64,000 bases of DNA, taken from NCBI GenBank assembly GCA_013398015.1, contig VZRR01007718.1:1-64000 (forward strand). Direction: 5' to 3'. The stretch is from Oreocharis arfaki (lineage: Eukaryota > Chordata > Aves > Passeriformes > Paramythiidae). This document shows, in pieces, positions 52,401 to 64,000 of this stretch. How positions within the stretch are numbered: the stretch's first letter is position 1; every line of letters starts with the position of its first letter. The position numbers were made by a program, and so were the translations under genes. The notes under the pieces were generated by a model. It made no database searches and was not told where the DNA came from. It was given only the letters and a program-made list of their open reading frames with translations.

Positions 52401-54377
52401 ATTGGACAGTAGCTAACCTGTTTTATTTCCACAGCCTTAAAAATTTCCCAGCAAATTAGCTTCAAAGACATCAAAACCAAAAATGTGTGAAAGATTTTTG
52501 GAAGGATGGGATAAAAGGAAGCTGGTAAATTAATTATCTCTCCTTGATCTTTTCCACATAATATTTTTTTCCTAATCTAACTCTGTAATTGAATAAGTAA
52601 TCAGGTCCCTGGCAAAAAATTTCCTCTAGCTGATTTTACACGGCTCACAAATACTACATCAGAAAATCACACATTTATTTTTTATCTTCACAGTATTTCT
52701 TAGGAAGAGCAAAGTAAAAAGAAGTAATTTAGAATATCACATGAGTACACAGCAGGGTTGTTTTCCCAGAACTTAAAAATTAATGTTCTGTCTTCAGATT
52801 TTTCATATAGTAAACAGTATTAGCTGTAACACTGTCAAACAAACAAGCAAACAAATAAATGGTACTTTCAAAAAGAGTTTGAGTACTATTACACTTACAG
52901 CTATATGCTGCAGTGAGCTACTTCTATCGCTCTCAATATCAGGAGAAGCTTCTATGCACAGATGTCACACATAATATAGAATTTGTTCATCGGCGTTTTG
53001 GAGGACTAATAGTATTTTTAACACTTTAAAAAACCTGAAGTAATCCTTAGATTGGCATTCCTGTTCAGTAAAAGGTATACATATTTTCTTTTTGATAGAT
53101 CCTATTGCACGGGATGTGTTGCCATTTTGCCTTCTGTACTGGAAATGGAAAGAAAAAGAAGCATTTGATTTTCTCTTTGTACACATAAAAAAAAAAAAAA
53201 AGAAAAAAAATAGTGCAATGAGAGTAGCTTGACCGAACAAGCATCAGAAATGAAAGTCAAAAGGGCAAAAGAACCTGTAGAAAGTCTGCAGAAACTGTGT
53301 GTGGAAACAGAATGTTGTCTGTGTCCATCGTTGTCACAAATGTGCAATGCTTTTCAGTGAAGAACAGCTTTTCACTGCATCAGTGAATTTCCAAGCCCTG
53401 AACTCTTGGATCTCTTGGGTCTTTTCAGAGAATATATGCACTTACTCTTTTTCTGACCTTGACTTATTCAATGTCCTAAGCAAACATCCTTTCATATGAA
53501 AGCAGGCTTACTTGAGCAGGTAATGCAAGTTATGATATTGGTACCTAGGACTGCTTTTTGCGTCTTTAAGGTGTAATTCATCTGTGACTGTGTAGCTGAA
53601 TGGTGAGGCGTTTACAGACAAAAGAGAGTTTCACTGGTCTAGGTAAATGTTAGGTTTGCAGGACTTGTGCCCAAGAGTAGTTCGTGAACTGAAAAGCTTT
53701 TATTTCCCATTTATGCTTGTGCCCTTTTATAGGAACATTGATATTTTAGAAAGTGTTTTATGCTGGCATATCACCTCCTTTTTATGATTTAGTAAAGCAA
53801 TCAGAAGCAAAGCATTCTTCTTACAATGTAGATGATGTGTGGTCAGGGCTTATTTGAGTAACAGTGTATCATCAAGGCATTTGGATTCAAACAGTCAAGT
53901 TTACGGTCCTCCTGAATGGATCTAGGAATATAAGTTATCACCATGATTACAGATTAATTGATTGTAAAGTGGGATTTAGTGACAGTAATTGTGAAGAGAA
54001 TCTAAAAGCTGAAGACCAAATATGATTTTTTTTTATTTGTCCGTAAATTTTCTTCTGTTCAAGACTGTGAAACTCTTAAAAACCTCTAACCCATATGCTA
54101 TGTAAATCCTACTTGCTGGAAAAGAATAGTTTCTATGCTCATCACAGCATTTGCCCAAGTAAAAGATGTCTGAAATGAAAGCTTACTGCTGTGAAGAGAG
54201 TTCAGATGAAAACTTCTCCAGAGTGTAACTATTTTTCTTCCATACAGAAGACACATAGTATGGACACATAGTATGTGAAAGAACAACTTTGAATTCTATT
54301 TTTCTTAAAAATATATAGTGTTCTTTGAAAACAAAATGACAGTTTTATATATAAACGTTCATTGCGTTGTTTTAGAG

Positions 54378-54412
54378 TTACTTCTTTTCTTTTCTTTTTT
54401 CTTTTCTTTTTC
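54378..54412. repeat. (TTTTC)n pyrimidine tract
   Basis: ACTTCTTTTCTTTTCTTTTT continues as TCTTTTCTTTTTC. It is a short pyrimidine-only microsatellite. Confidence 0.88.
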
Positions 54413-56999
54413 ATTCCCTGGAGTCCTTTTGTATAGAAAGAAATTAGAAGCTAATGTTGGCCACTTGTGGCTGCTTTAGTACACCTGATGTTGTTTCAGA
54501 TGTGATTGCTTACTGCACGCTTCTGCCATTACAGTCTTCCTAATGGCTGCAGCAAAGGAGCAGACTTCAGAGGAGCCGCCTGCAAACAGGAACATCTTAC
54601 AAGAACAGATGTTTGTGTGCTATAGTGTTATATTGTGAAGTTAATACTGTTTCAGTTGTGTTTCTCCTGGATGATTGCAATCCAATTATTTTTCTTCTAT
54701 CTCAGAAAACTCATTCAGCAGATGGGGGAAATTGCAGTTTTCTATTTTCTTCCTCTGGTTGACAAGGGTGTGGAATAACTTCTTGTCAATTTGTGGACAC
54801 TGCTACGGATAGTACAGTTATCTCCTGGGCTAATGATTCCCTCTGAAAATTCCATCAAAATGTGTGACATTGCCCAGAGCAGTGTCTTTCATTAAAATAT
54901 CATGGTTCAGACCAAGGGAAGCAAGTCTGCAGCAACTCTGATGACGTTTTTACTGCATAGGCACAATGAACGTTTCAGTAGTATCAGCTAGATTCTGCTT
55001 TTGCAATGTGCACAATCCAGAAGAAATTTATATGCACCTTTCACTACTAATAAGTTACTGTAACATTTCTTTTAAATGAGTTGTTTTGTCTACATAAACA
55101 TCAAAGGAAGTCAGTATGATCGCAGTTATTATTAGAGGGAAGATTAAAATATTTTTTACTCAGTATTTTTGTGCTGTACCATTAATTCTTTATATATCGC
55201 TCTACATTTCGATGTTTTTAGTGAGGCAATAAACAGTTCTGTGTAACAAAAGCAAAGTAACTTAATACATTCCTCTATGTTTTGCTGAAGGTCATAGCTC
55301 ATGTTGTTTGAGCATAATTTTGTCATTCCTCTGGGTTGGGCACTCACTGGTAGACTTTGCTGCATTAGTATTGTGCTGGGCCCCTCTTGTCAAGTTAAAC
55401 TCATTGTCAATGACAACAGAATTAAGAAGGGGAGGTTCTGCCGCTTTCCTTGAAAGAATGTGGTGCTCTCTGAACAGAACACACTTTATTCGAGGCATAA
55501 TGGTAGCGTCATTACCATAACTAAGGTTTTGCTTTTCGTATTCTGTGCATATTGTTTTTATTGTTTACTATTTTTCAACAATTTTTAATTATCTGCAGTT
55601 ATTTCAAAATACTTTACGTGTATATGTACATAACCACTTCTACTCTGATTAAATTCATTAGGTTAGTGCAATAGTTCTTGATTTTTTCAGATCAGCCTTG
55701 GATTTGAATTTAGTACCTATGAGGCAATCTCTTCATAATATTTTTTTTCTGGAACAAGATATATCCAGATTCAAGAGTTTATTGGTAGTCGAATTAAAAA
55801 TATTGTAAAAATCATAAGTAGTCCACTTGAAAAGCCACCCACACAACACTCCAAGAATGCAGATTGTTCAACTAAAGCAAACAGGAGGAAGCAGTCACAC
55901 AGTTAAATCACTAATAGACAACTTTGCTGTTTTTCAATTGCCCCTCTTATCCAGGCTTTTTTCTCTTCTGGTCATGCATGGTTTCCTGGTTGCCACTTGT
56001 TTTTCTGAGACAAGTGCAGGGGAGCGTGGTGATCGCTGTGAGTTGTTAACATTCCGCATGCCCAGTAGAAGAAGGATGTTGGCTTTCTTCTCAATTTTTG
56101 GATTTGTTTTGTAGTACTTATTGATGTTTTTTTCCCATTGGACCCCTTTCCTGTTGTCCAGTGGTTTCTGCCTATTTGTGGTCAGTTGCTTGACAAGTAG
56201 GTATGTTTAAATGTTTGGATATATGAGGTGGCTAAACACCAGCTAAAACAATGCAGATGTATGAAGTTGATTGGTAGTGAATAAGGCCAGTAATTAAGCA
56301 GCAGCCACGTGATGTCTGGGGTTGTGATTAGGCTTTAGCCACTTGATCATTTTTCAGTTACAAACAGTAACAACACTGTACTAGCTGGCCAATTAGCCTT
56401 CAATCTGTGTATTCATTTCGCAGCAGTTAATATGCTAGTACATCAAAAAAAAAGTATTTAAAGATTCATACTATCAAAATTGATATAAGGATATAAAGAA
56501 AACTCATTAACTGAAATATTTGCGAGTATCTGCAAATCATGCCTTTGATTAATGTCACCCTTCTGCAGTTTCTGCAGGAACTCTAGAAGAAAATGAGCTT
56601 TTAAATGGACTGATGGAAGAAAAATGTTGAAGTCTTAGCGAAAAAAGGATGCCTTGGTTACTGTTCTGCAAAATCAGACATACACTGCTGATATGGGCTA
56701 GTTAAAGACTGAGGAAACATCATAAATCTTCCTGGATGCAACTTGTTATTAAATATGTCAAGCAGTGTAGCCCACTGCGTAGACAAAGGGGATATTCCAG
56801 ATATGCTCACTGGCTATTATGTTCAGCTTCTTCTTTCCCTAAAAATTCAGAGAAATAAAGACAGGAATAATGATCAACAGGGGATGAAAACTGAATGCCT
56901 ACTGGCAGCTTCTGGTTGTGGACAGATTCAGAATATTAAATAGATCTATTCTTGTTGGAAGCTTAACCAAACCAGCAGTAATGTTTGCAGAACCCAGAC

Positions 57000-57400
57000 C
57001 ATCACTTAGAATAGAATCTGCATTTCCACAGGGAATTCAGAAGCCTGCACTGACTGCAGTTTGGGGAATTGGAGACTTTGCTGTCAGGGATCAGCAGAGC
57101 AAGGAAGCTCCCTGGGACTGGGACACTGGAGACTCCCCCAAGTGGGTCATGACTAGGCCCAGCCCAGAGCAGGAAACCCAGGATTTCTGGGGCAGCCCCA
57201 GACCAGGCATCGAGCACCTCCTTGGAGATGGAGCCAGACTGAGTCTGGGCAGGGCAGGGCTGTGGGGAGCTGGAGACCAGCTCTGCTGCAGCATCGCTGG
57301 GGCAAGACTGCTGCCCCTGGGGTGCTGTAATGAGGTCCTGAGACATGGGCAAGGGTAGAAGCCCTGCAAGGCTAGAGAGGAATAAGTGGTGAAGTGTAAG
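57000..57400. repeat. GC-rich segment, possible old repeat (unassigned)
   Basis: About 400 bases are clearly richer in G and C than the surrounding intron. They contain blocks such as AAGCTCCCTGGGACTGGGAC and CTGCCCCTGGGGTGCTGTAA. Open frames run through it on both strands (146 codons +, 134 and 92 codons -), which is expected when stop codons are depleted by composition. It resembles fragments of bird retroviral LTRs in general wording, but I cannot name a family. A coding function is not supported. Confidence 0.4.
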
Positions 57401-60400
57401 ATGCACTAGTGTCTAGTGGATAACTGGGCAAAGTATTTGCTGGTCTGCAAAGGCATTTTTAAAATAGTGTCTGGGATCTAATGTCAGATTGCTTAGGAAA
57501 GCAAGTTGGAACAATTAAGCAAGGGGGGGAAAAGTGTCTTTAAGTAACAGTTAAACAGCCAATATCACAAATCAGTATATAATCATCAGACTGCCATGGA
57601 AACTAAGATCTATTCAAAGACAATTTCAGTAATGTTTTCATAATCATGGTTAAAACCTCACACAGATACCAGAAAGTTGTACTCTAATGTTTGGCATATT
57701 TCCCTTGCATCTCTTTTCAGTGTTCATTACTCATCTCAACATTATGAGTAATCATGTTTCAGTTTGCAGTACATTTGTATTTCTCTCTAAATTATCGGAT
57801 GCAATATTTTATCTTTCTGTCTCTGACTGACAGAGCAAAGGAAAAAGTAACACCAAATTTTGTGTTTGTCTAAGATACTGATTCACGATGCTACAGCATG
57901 TGACCGTCTCATCCTCTTACATAAACGTGTTCATGCTGTAGTCGTTGGCAGAGGTGATGGAATCACATTGAAATGAAATGGACACACCTTTTCTAGGCAT
58001 CTGCTTTGAGACGACTTCCGCAGGTCACAAGAGTTTGGTCTGAAGTGGTGAACTAAACATTGTTTGGCTTGCATTTGCATTGCTTACTGACATCCTCCTC
58101 TCTGTCAAATTAATCTGAAAGAGAAATAGTTATAGCACTCACAAGCAGAGAGAAAGCCCACTATTGTTGAGCTAGATTTTGCTCCCTTGATGTGTTTTAG
58201 AAACTATTATAGGCAGTGCTGCAGAAATACACTCTCCCAAATCATGTATTTGTAACCTAAGAGGGGAATCGCTTTTATTCTAATTGGAAGTGCTTTTGTG
58301 GAGTAAACCTCTTGTTGTGGAGATGATTTCATAGTACAGAGGGAAAAGAGAGAAGTGTACCATGCTCAGGGACATAAATCTCTCGCTAATCTAGTAAACA
58401 TTGTCTAAAGTAGGGATTCCCAGGGGCTCTCTCAGCACAACACATATTGCAAATAAGCATTTGAGAGAAGTCTTGATATTTTTCTACTTGGACCAATTTG
58501 TACTGAGATGGAAGAACTAAAGAAGACAAACAGTTCTTTAATCTTTACTCTGCAGAAAAACTGAAATATAAACAACTGACAAAGAAAATGCCATTTTGCT
58601 ATGCAAAATCCTCCTATGTGAATTTAAAATTCAGCATTAGAAGTTAAAAGGCATAAATCAAAGTGTTATATTTCAAACAATATAAGAATTATCAGGAAGT
58701 AAGGAAGCAGGAACTTCTTTTAGCTTTTACTTGTTTTCAGTTGTTGCCTTACAACTGCAATTTAAAAGACCCAGTTGTAAATGAAAGGCTTTCAGTGATT
58801 ATTAATATGGAGATAATTTTCTTCTGATGATATTCCTGCCTGTATTTTTCAGTTGAAGCTTATAAACATAACAGAATATTTAGCGGGAATAACACAGGAT
58901 TTGTTGACTATGAAATCAGCGGACTATCTTTTGTGTTTCTTAACTTTTCTTGCTTTTAGATGTAAAAACCCTCTGACTCAAAATACATCTGTATTTTCTT
59001 CACTAGTGACAAGTACAAATAGTTGTTTCTTCACCATAAAAAAATAGCTAATGTTACTAATTTTCCAAATGGTCCACGCATTTCATGTCATCACAGGGAA
59101 TTTGTGAACATGCCTTTCTGCAGTATGGTACTGGAATGGCATGTATAAGTTGATATTTGACATTTTAGAGAACCTTATTTTTCATATGCTACAGCAGTTT
59201 CTTATTCTGCATATTTCTTACCTAGCAATGTAACCAATTTTTTAATTGATTCATATGTTCATAATTCCAGTTATGGATGCAGTGATTTTTGCTGGGATCT
59301 CTATTTCATATCCCTGAATATGCTTTTACATACACACTTGTAGAGGTAAAAGGAGAGAAGTAAGATGGAGGAAGCCTTCTGATCTTTTGCAGTTTGGATT
59401 CGTTTTGAGCTCCTTTTAACACCACAAACTCACCAAATTTGTCATTTTGCTGTTAGCATTTGCAAAAACCAGCATTAAGGGCTCATTGTATCCCAAAAGT
59501 ATCCTACAATTCTAGTTGGTTTTGAAAAATTAGAGTATCAGTAAACCTATGGTAGAATACCAGAATACCCACTACTCATGTTTTTAGGAATAAATCACTT
59601 CAAAGAACATTTTGACTTTATAGGAAGTTTGGATTCCTGGCATTTTACAATGAGTGGATTTTCCCTTTGTTGATAGAATACAGCATAATTCTAAAGATAA
59701 GAAGCAATTAATTTTGCCAATGACTACTGTAAATGAAATGTGTAAGGCTGTTCTGCTGTCCTATAAAGGCATGCCAAACAAACAGACCCTTTTGCTACTT
59801 CTTTCTTTATTCCATTAAGGAAAAAAAAAATAAAAAGGATCTAGTGTGGTGACCCAGTTTTGTTTTGGTTATTCAGTCAGATCTTCATGTGACTCAGATA
59901 AGTATATAGTATATTGACTGAATTTGTGCTGAAATTTATATGACTTGAAAAAATTCAATTTATTAGATATCCCCTTTCCAAGCCCCCTACAGTACAAGAT
60001 ATGTTATGTGCGACACCATAACTTCATGAATTTAGTAGACAAGATGAAAAATGTCATCAAGCGCCATATGCTTGCCCATTTTACAAATAATAGAGAAGAT
60101 AGTTGTAAAGGCAAGACAAAGACCCGGAAAAACAAAGACACATCTAACTTGTGTTTTATGCTAAATAAAAGATATTTTCTACCCTACAGGTCTTATTTTC
60201 TCCCTATCCAACCCTGTATGGTTTTTGAACTGAGAATGATAACAGGAAAGCATCACCTTTCATTCTATTAATTAAAAATAATATCTGTCATTCTCTTTCT
60301 GCTTTGCTCAGATTCTGAATCAAAACTTAGCAATGACACACTGCAGATATTGAGAAATATTCAGAGCAGTGGGATAAGGATGAAAATGAGTGGCTTCTGT

Positions 60401-61447
60401 TTTCACAGTGTAACCACACAATACCTGAGGCTGTTCATTTCTGCATTATCATTTTGTTCTTAATGTACTCCTCAATAAATACATTCTGTTCTCAAAATTG
60501 TTTCAAATAAAAAAAACCGACCAAACCCACAAATATTCTCAGTCTATATAAAAATCACCCTTTCTTATCAGACAACACATGTTCATTTTTAATCTAAATA
60601 GGCAATTCTTTAAAGTCAGGTTAGAAACAGTGAGGCAGTGGGAAGCCATTTCCTGTTATCTTTTAGCACACCAATCCACTTACTGGCTTTTCCTTCTCCC
60701 CCATCTCCCAATAAATTAAATCTTTATTGTACTGAAGGAGGGATATAATATATTTAATGTGTATTTCATAGCACAAAGTGTTATGAACAAAGAAAATGCT
60801 GAAATTTCTGTCAAACTTCATCATTTAACTATAAATAATTTAAATACAAGCAAGTTAGATGACTTTCTAGCTAAATAAACCAAAAAAGACCAAAGAAAAT
60901 GCCTGTGTTTTGTTGTGGGATAGAGTAATCCGGACGGGCATCTGCTACTGACACGCTATGCAGTGTCCTTTCACAGTAAATGATGTTGTCTTTGGGGCTA
61001 CAGAAGAAAATGTAGGTGGAGCTGCATTGCCACCACTGCAGTGGAGAGTCCTCACTGGGGCTGCAGCCAGCTTAGTGCTTAGGACAGGGTTTCTAGCAAT
61101 GAGTGCTGTAAGATAGCTACTAGAAGGACTAAAACCAGAACCAAATAATACAAAAAACATCCCAGTTACTAGAATATTCTTGACTTAGGGAAGTTTTCTA
61201 GAGTGGACACAGAACCCAAGAAATCCCAGCTTAAGAAATGAACTATGCTGGGTGGAAATGACCCTGAATAAAATGACTGAGTTGCCAGAAAGAGCACACG
61301 AGGAATTACAGCAAGAGTTGGGAAGGGTGGAAACGAACTAGTAGTAGGGTCCTAACAGCAATCTTACAGTTTTTATATCTTATGTGCAGTAACCTTTAAA
61401 GAAATTTTATGATTAATTTTATATTATTTTGTGTTTTTATTCTACAG

Positions 61448-61742
61448 TTGCATTCCAATTCCGACAAAGGTGATGGATCAGTCAAATACATTCTTACTGG
61501 AGAAGGGGCAGGGACTATATTTATTATTGATGACACAACTGGAGACATCCATTCAACGAAAAGCTTAGATCGAGAGCAGAAGACGCACTATGTACTTCAT
61601 GCCCAAGCTATTGATAGACGGACAAACAAGCCGCTCGAGCCTGAATCTGAATTCATTATCAAAGTGCAGGATATCAACGACAATGCACCAAAATTTACAG
61701 ATGGACCATACATTGTTACCGTGCCCGAGATGTCTGAAATGG
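61448..61742 (+). CDS. CDH18: Cadherin-18, second coding exon (residues 77-174 plus first base of codon 175: most of EC1 and the EC1-EC2 linker)
   Basis: The exon is 295 bases long, the size expected for this conserved type II cadherin exon, and is bounded by TTCTACAG and GTAAGG. It continues EC1 in frame from the previous exon. It contains the cadherin calcium motif L116-D-R-E119, the aromatic/aliphatic core strands around residues 88-103 and 123-131, P141-E-S-E144, and the DINDNAP linker (residues 151-157) that coordinates calcium between EC1 and EC2. The first EC2 strand follows (PYIVTVPEM, 163-171). It ends after one base of a Gly codon, so the next exon must start in phase 1; that exon is not in the window. 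I see no frameshift or missing ligand residue. The reading frame runs on to a stop at about 61861, but this is intron read-through. Confidence 0.95.
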
Positions 61743-64000
61743 GTAAGGCAAACAAACTGTGCTATTCAACAATCTTTTCACAAGTGCAAATGCCGCATAC
61801 TGTTTGTCAAAGTTATAACACCATCACATCATTGAGTGTATGTTACATATATTGGAGTTAAGAAGAGATGAGAAGAAGACATGAAATACGACCTGCAAGT
61901 TACTTGTGACATTCATAGTAAGAAAACTGTACACACACACGTGCTGGAAGAGTCTCTCTTAATCTTGAATATGTTAATGTACATTCTTTGGCAAATTGTT
62001 CTTTCCATTCTAGAAACAAGATGTATTCATATATCCTCATTCAACTGCACATTTTATGGCATTCTCTTATGTCTACATGAGCATTCTATACAATTCACAG
62101 AATTAAACACAAAGGAACAGTAGTTTCCTAAATTATTTTAGACATGTTTATTTATCAAGTTTCTTATAAAGTGAACTGAAGTTCAAAAAAATACCTATCT
62201 TTGGTTTTCCCTGTTACATAGTTCAGATATTACTATTCTTTGAGGTACTGCATTATGCAATCTGTTTTCTTTATCTAATACTGCTCTGGTGTTGAAATTA
62301 ACTTTCCTCTAATAGAAGAATTGCCAACAGAAATTTGTATAAGGACAAAAGGGCAATATTTCTGTGAGTAACACCGTAACTCCAGGACTATGCAAGCAAT
62401 ACATGTTTGTGTGAATTACTATAGTGAGTGCATTGAGCTTCCAGTAAGAATATTGTGGCTCTGTACGAAACCTCTTCAACTGTATTTGATAATTCACTGC
62501 AGCACAAAGCTTCACTGGTAAAGTTGCAGTTCATTTACACAAAGCTTTACTGTTAAAGTTGCAGTTCATTTCAGTATCATCTAAGCTTTTAACTCAGTTA
62601 TCTGCTATTACACCACAGGCTGTCTTAATGAGTAATTCATTTCCTTTACCAACTGTTTCCAAAAATGCATAACTCCATCTTTTTCTTTCTTTGGTTTCCT
62701 TTATCTTTAATGGAAACCATTTTAATTGATTATTTCCTTCACCTTACGAAGCATTTTATTTTCTGCATAGGAGGAAAGATAGTGTAAAAGGGATCAATAT
62801 TATCTTCAAAATCAAAACTAGATAATATATTTATTTTTTGTTTGTTTTCTATTTATGAAAGTTTTCTCTTTTTTTGTCTTCTCAATATTGAGCATTCTTA
62901 ATCAAATGTTAGTCATAATTTGGCAGTAATCAGAATCTGGTGTTACTATACAACTACATCATACATGTTACTGTTTTCAAAAGAGTGATTTGAATAGTCT
63001 GGGATGGTATTTTGTGTTATAAACCAAAGTGGATCATGGTAAACTGATGAAGTTTACTGGTAAAATAGAGAATTGATGTGTATCTTTTATAAATTAAATA
63101 CTTTACTGGTTGTACTTGAGGGTAATCATTAAAATATCTATTCCACAAAGCTCTCATGTTGTGTGGATAAACATAAATTTTCATACTCTATCATGCAGGC
63201 ATTGTGTTGTAGGTATACATTATATTTTCATTGCAAATTTATTATCTTTATTTTCTTTTTTCTCTTACTGATTTGTTTTCATTTGTTGCATTCTGAAAGG
63301 ATTTTTATTGTCTGCAATTTCAGGAAGACTAATTCTATTATTACTTCTACAGGATGCATTCTTTGTGTCAAATGATGGAGATACCTCTGTCACTTTCATT
63401 GGTTCTATAATTGGCACTTTTTTTGACATTTAGCTGTGGAGTCTATACATAAGTGAACCTCTTGACGTTGTTCTATGAATTTCTAAGGAGGCCACAATAT
63501 GAATATTTCTTCTGGTTTTTACATGATCATTTAAAGATCTTTCAAATTTACTGTCTCTCTTCAACAGTTCTCATGCTAAGTAGTGTTATTTTTGATCTCC
63601 ATTATGTTGTTTAGTTTCAGCAGCAGTTCTTGTTTGTCTCCTCAAGATGCTACTGGTATTTTCCCCACAATTTGAACTTTTCTTTGTCCAATTGTAAAAG
63701 CTGTAGGAACTTTATGGCTTTCCTTTTTTTCAGGTCACTGTCAAGTAAGCACAGGAAAGTTTTGTTAATTTTTTTGGCAAGTATTGGATCACAGTTTTCA
63801 CTGTGACACAAAATTAATATACTATTTATGCTTTATGTACTATTCTGAAAGAGATGAAAGAAAATGCCTATTCCTTGTCTTCAATGAAACTTTTCCCTAA
63901 AATTTGGTTCAAGAACCAAGATTTATATCTGAAATTATTTCTTCCGTAGCATGAAAAACTCAGTTATATTGAGATCTCTGTGGTCTGCTTTAAGGTTTAT
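61743..64000 (+). other. CDH18: Start of the next CDH18 intron
   Basis: The stretch opens with GTAAGG after the 295-base exon. It is AT-rich, with no exon of the expected 120-base size and phase that I could find before the window ends. Apart from a 35-bp tandem duplication at 62503-62571 and T-rich runs, nothing is recognisable. Confidence 0.85.
62503..62571. repeat. Tandem duplication, 35 bp x 2
   Basis: CACAAAGCTTCACTGGTAAA at 62503 recurs with two substitutions as CACAAAGCTTTACTGTTAAA at 62538, and each is followed by GTTGCAGTTCATTT. Confidence 0.92.

Larger units (their letters stand above)
27132..61447 (+). other. CDH18: CDH18 intron between the first two coding exons (34,316 bases)
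   Basis: The intron begins GTAAGG and ends TTCTACAG after a T-rich tract (61425-61445), and splits the frame in phase 0. It is AT-rich and holds no other coding exon that I can support. The repeats inside it are listed separately: LTR, minisatellite, CR1 fragments, microsatellites and GC-rich island. Stretches with nothing recognisable are 27183-30600, 30665-33340, 34130-36520, 36560-38370, 40665-45735, 46100-49130, 49490-54375, 54415-56950 and 57410-61400. Short open frames occur throughout, but none shows a domain, splice-site framing or codon pattern that marks it as a gene. Large introns are normal for CDH18. Confidence 0.9.
26651..64000 (+). other. CDH18: CDH18 gene, 5' part (runs off the right edge)
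   Basis: This is the transcribed span supported by the sequence, from the predicted acceptor at 26649-26650 to the window end. It joins a leader/start-codon exon, a 34,316-base intron, a 295-base coding exon and the start of a further intron. Cadherin-18 is a calcium-dependent homophilic adhesion protein of the neuronal plasma membrane; the family has five extracellular cadherin repeats, one membrane span and a catenin-binding tail. Only the signal peptide, propeptide, EC1 and the first residues of EC2 lie here, so the remaining exons must be downstream. Earlier non-coding first exons and the promoter were not identified; they may lie in 1-26650 or to the left of the window. The gene name rests on the recognised N-terminal sequence and is distinct from CDH10 and CDH12, whose propeptides differ strongly. 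Confidence 0.9.

Noticed and set aside
60945..61160. 71-codon minus-strand frame with a mitochondrial-targeting look (Arg/Ser/Ala-rich)
   Set aside because: I considered a processed pseudogene, but there is no identifiable parent, poly-A tail or flanking repeat. It is not supportable.
61743..61861. Read-through of the second coding exon into GKANKLCY... as a C-terminal end
   Set aside because: The GTAAGG donor after one base of codon 175 matches the conserved phase 1 exon border, so the frame beyond it is intronic.
1..64000. tRNA genes, microRNA-like hairpins, CpG-island promoter, CRISPR, operon-like clusters
   Set aside because: I looked for tRNA A/B-box wording, long perfect inverted repeats, CpG-dense stretches and regularly spaced repeats. 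I found none beyond the palindrome in the LTR and the minisatellite listed. A covariance-model search would be needed to exclude small RNAs.

Overview
The window is vertebrate nuclear DNA, almost certainly from a bird. It is AT-rich and intron-dominated. Nearly all recognisable interspersed repeats are CR1 LINE fragments with the avian-type 3' end (tandem copies of an ATCATAGAAT-like octamer, read antisense). There is also one long terminal repeat of a type common in bird genomes, and no mammalian Alu, L1 or B elements. The species cannot be fixed from sequence alone.

The only gene that can be supported is the 5' part of a type II classical cadherin, best matched to CDH18 (cadherin-18, older name cadherin-14), on the + strand. 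Two coding exons are present. The first (26904-27131, preceded by a probable 5' UTR in the same exon from about 26651) encodes the signal peptide, the short propeptide, the furin site RPKR and the start of EC1 with the two docking tryptophans. The second (61448-61742) encodes the rest of EC1 up to the DINDNAP calcium-linker and the first strand of EC2. The two exons join in phase 0 across an intron of 34,316 bases. The second exon ends in phase 1 at a donor whose partner exon lies beyond base 64000. The gene is therefore cut by the window edge, not broken.

Layout: 1-26650 is upstream non-coding DNA (5' intron or 5' flank), with a 0.9-kb CR1 reverse-transcriptase remnant (about 2290-3210), CR1 3'-end fragments at 5949-6270, 15850-16045 and 19319-19664, and several homopolymer and microsatellite tracts. 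26651-27131 is the start-codon exon, whose leader carries four short upstream open frames. 27132-61447 is the large intron; it contains an LTR beside a 314-base assembly gap (33394-33707), a 3 x 90-bp minisatellite (38885-39154), the longest CR1 3' end (39905-40660), a small old CR1 scrap, a 173-bp duplication across a single N (49134-49486), a G/T-rich tract and a GC-rich island near 57.0-57.4 kb. 61743-64000 is the start of the next intron.

No operons, RNA genes, CRISPR arrays or intact mobile-element genes were seen, and I found no evidence of a new biological system. The most useful observations are the upstream-ORF-rich leader, two places where local duplications may be assembly errors, the uniformly antisense CR1 insertions in and near the gene, and an intronic LTR whose poly(A) signal region appears mutated.
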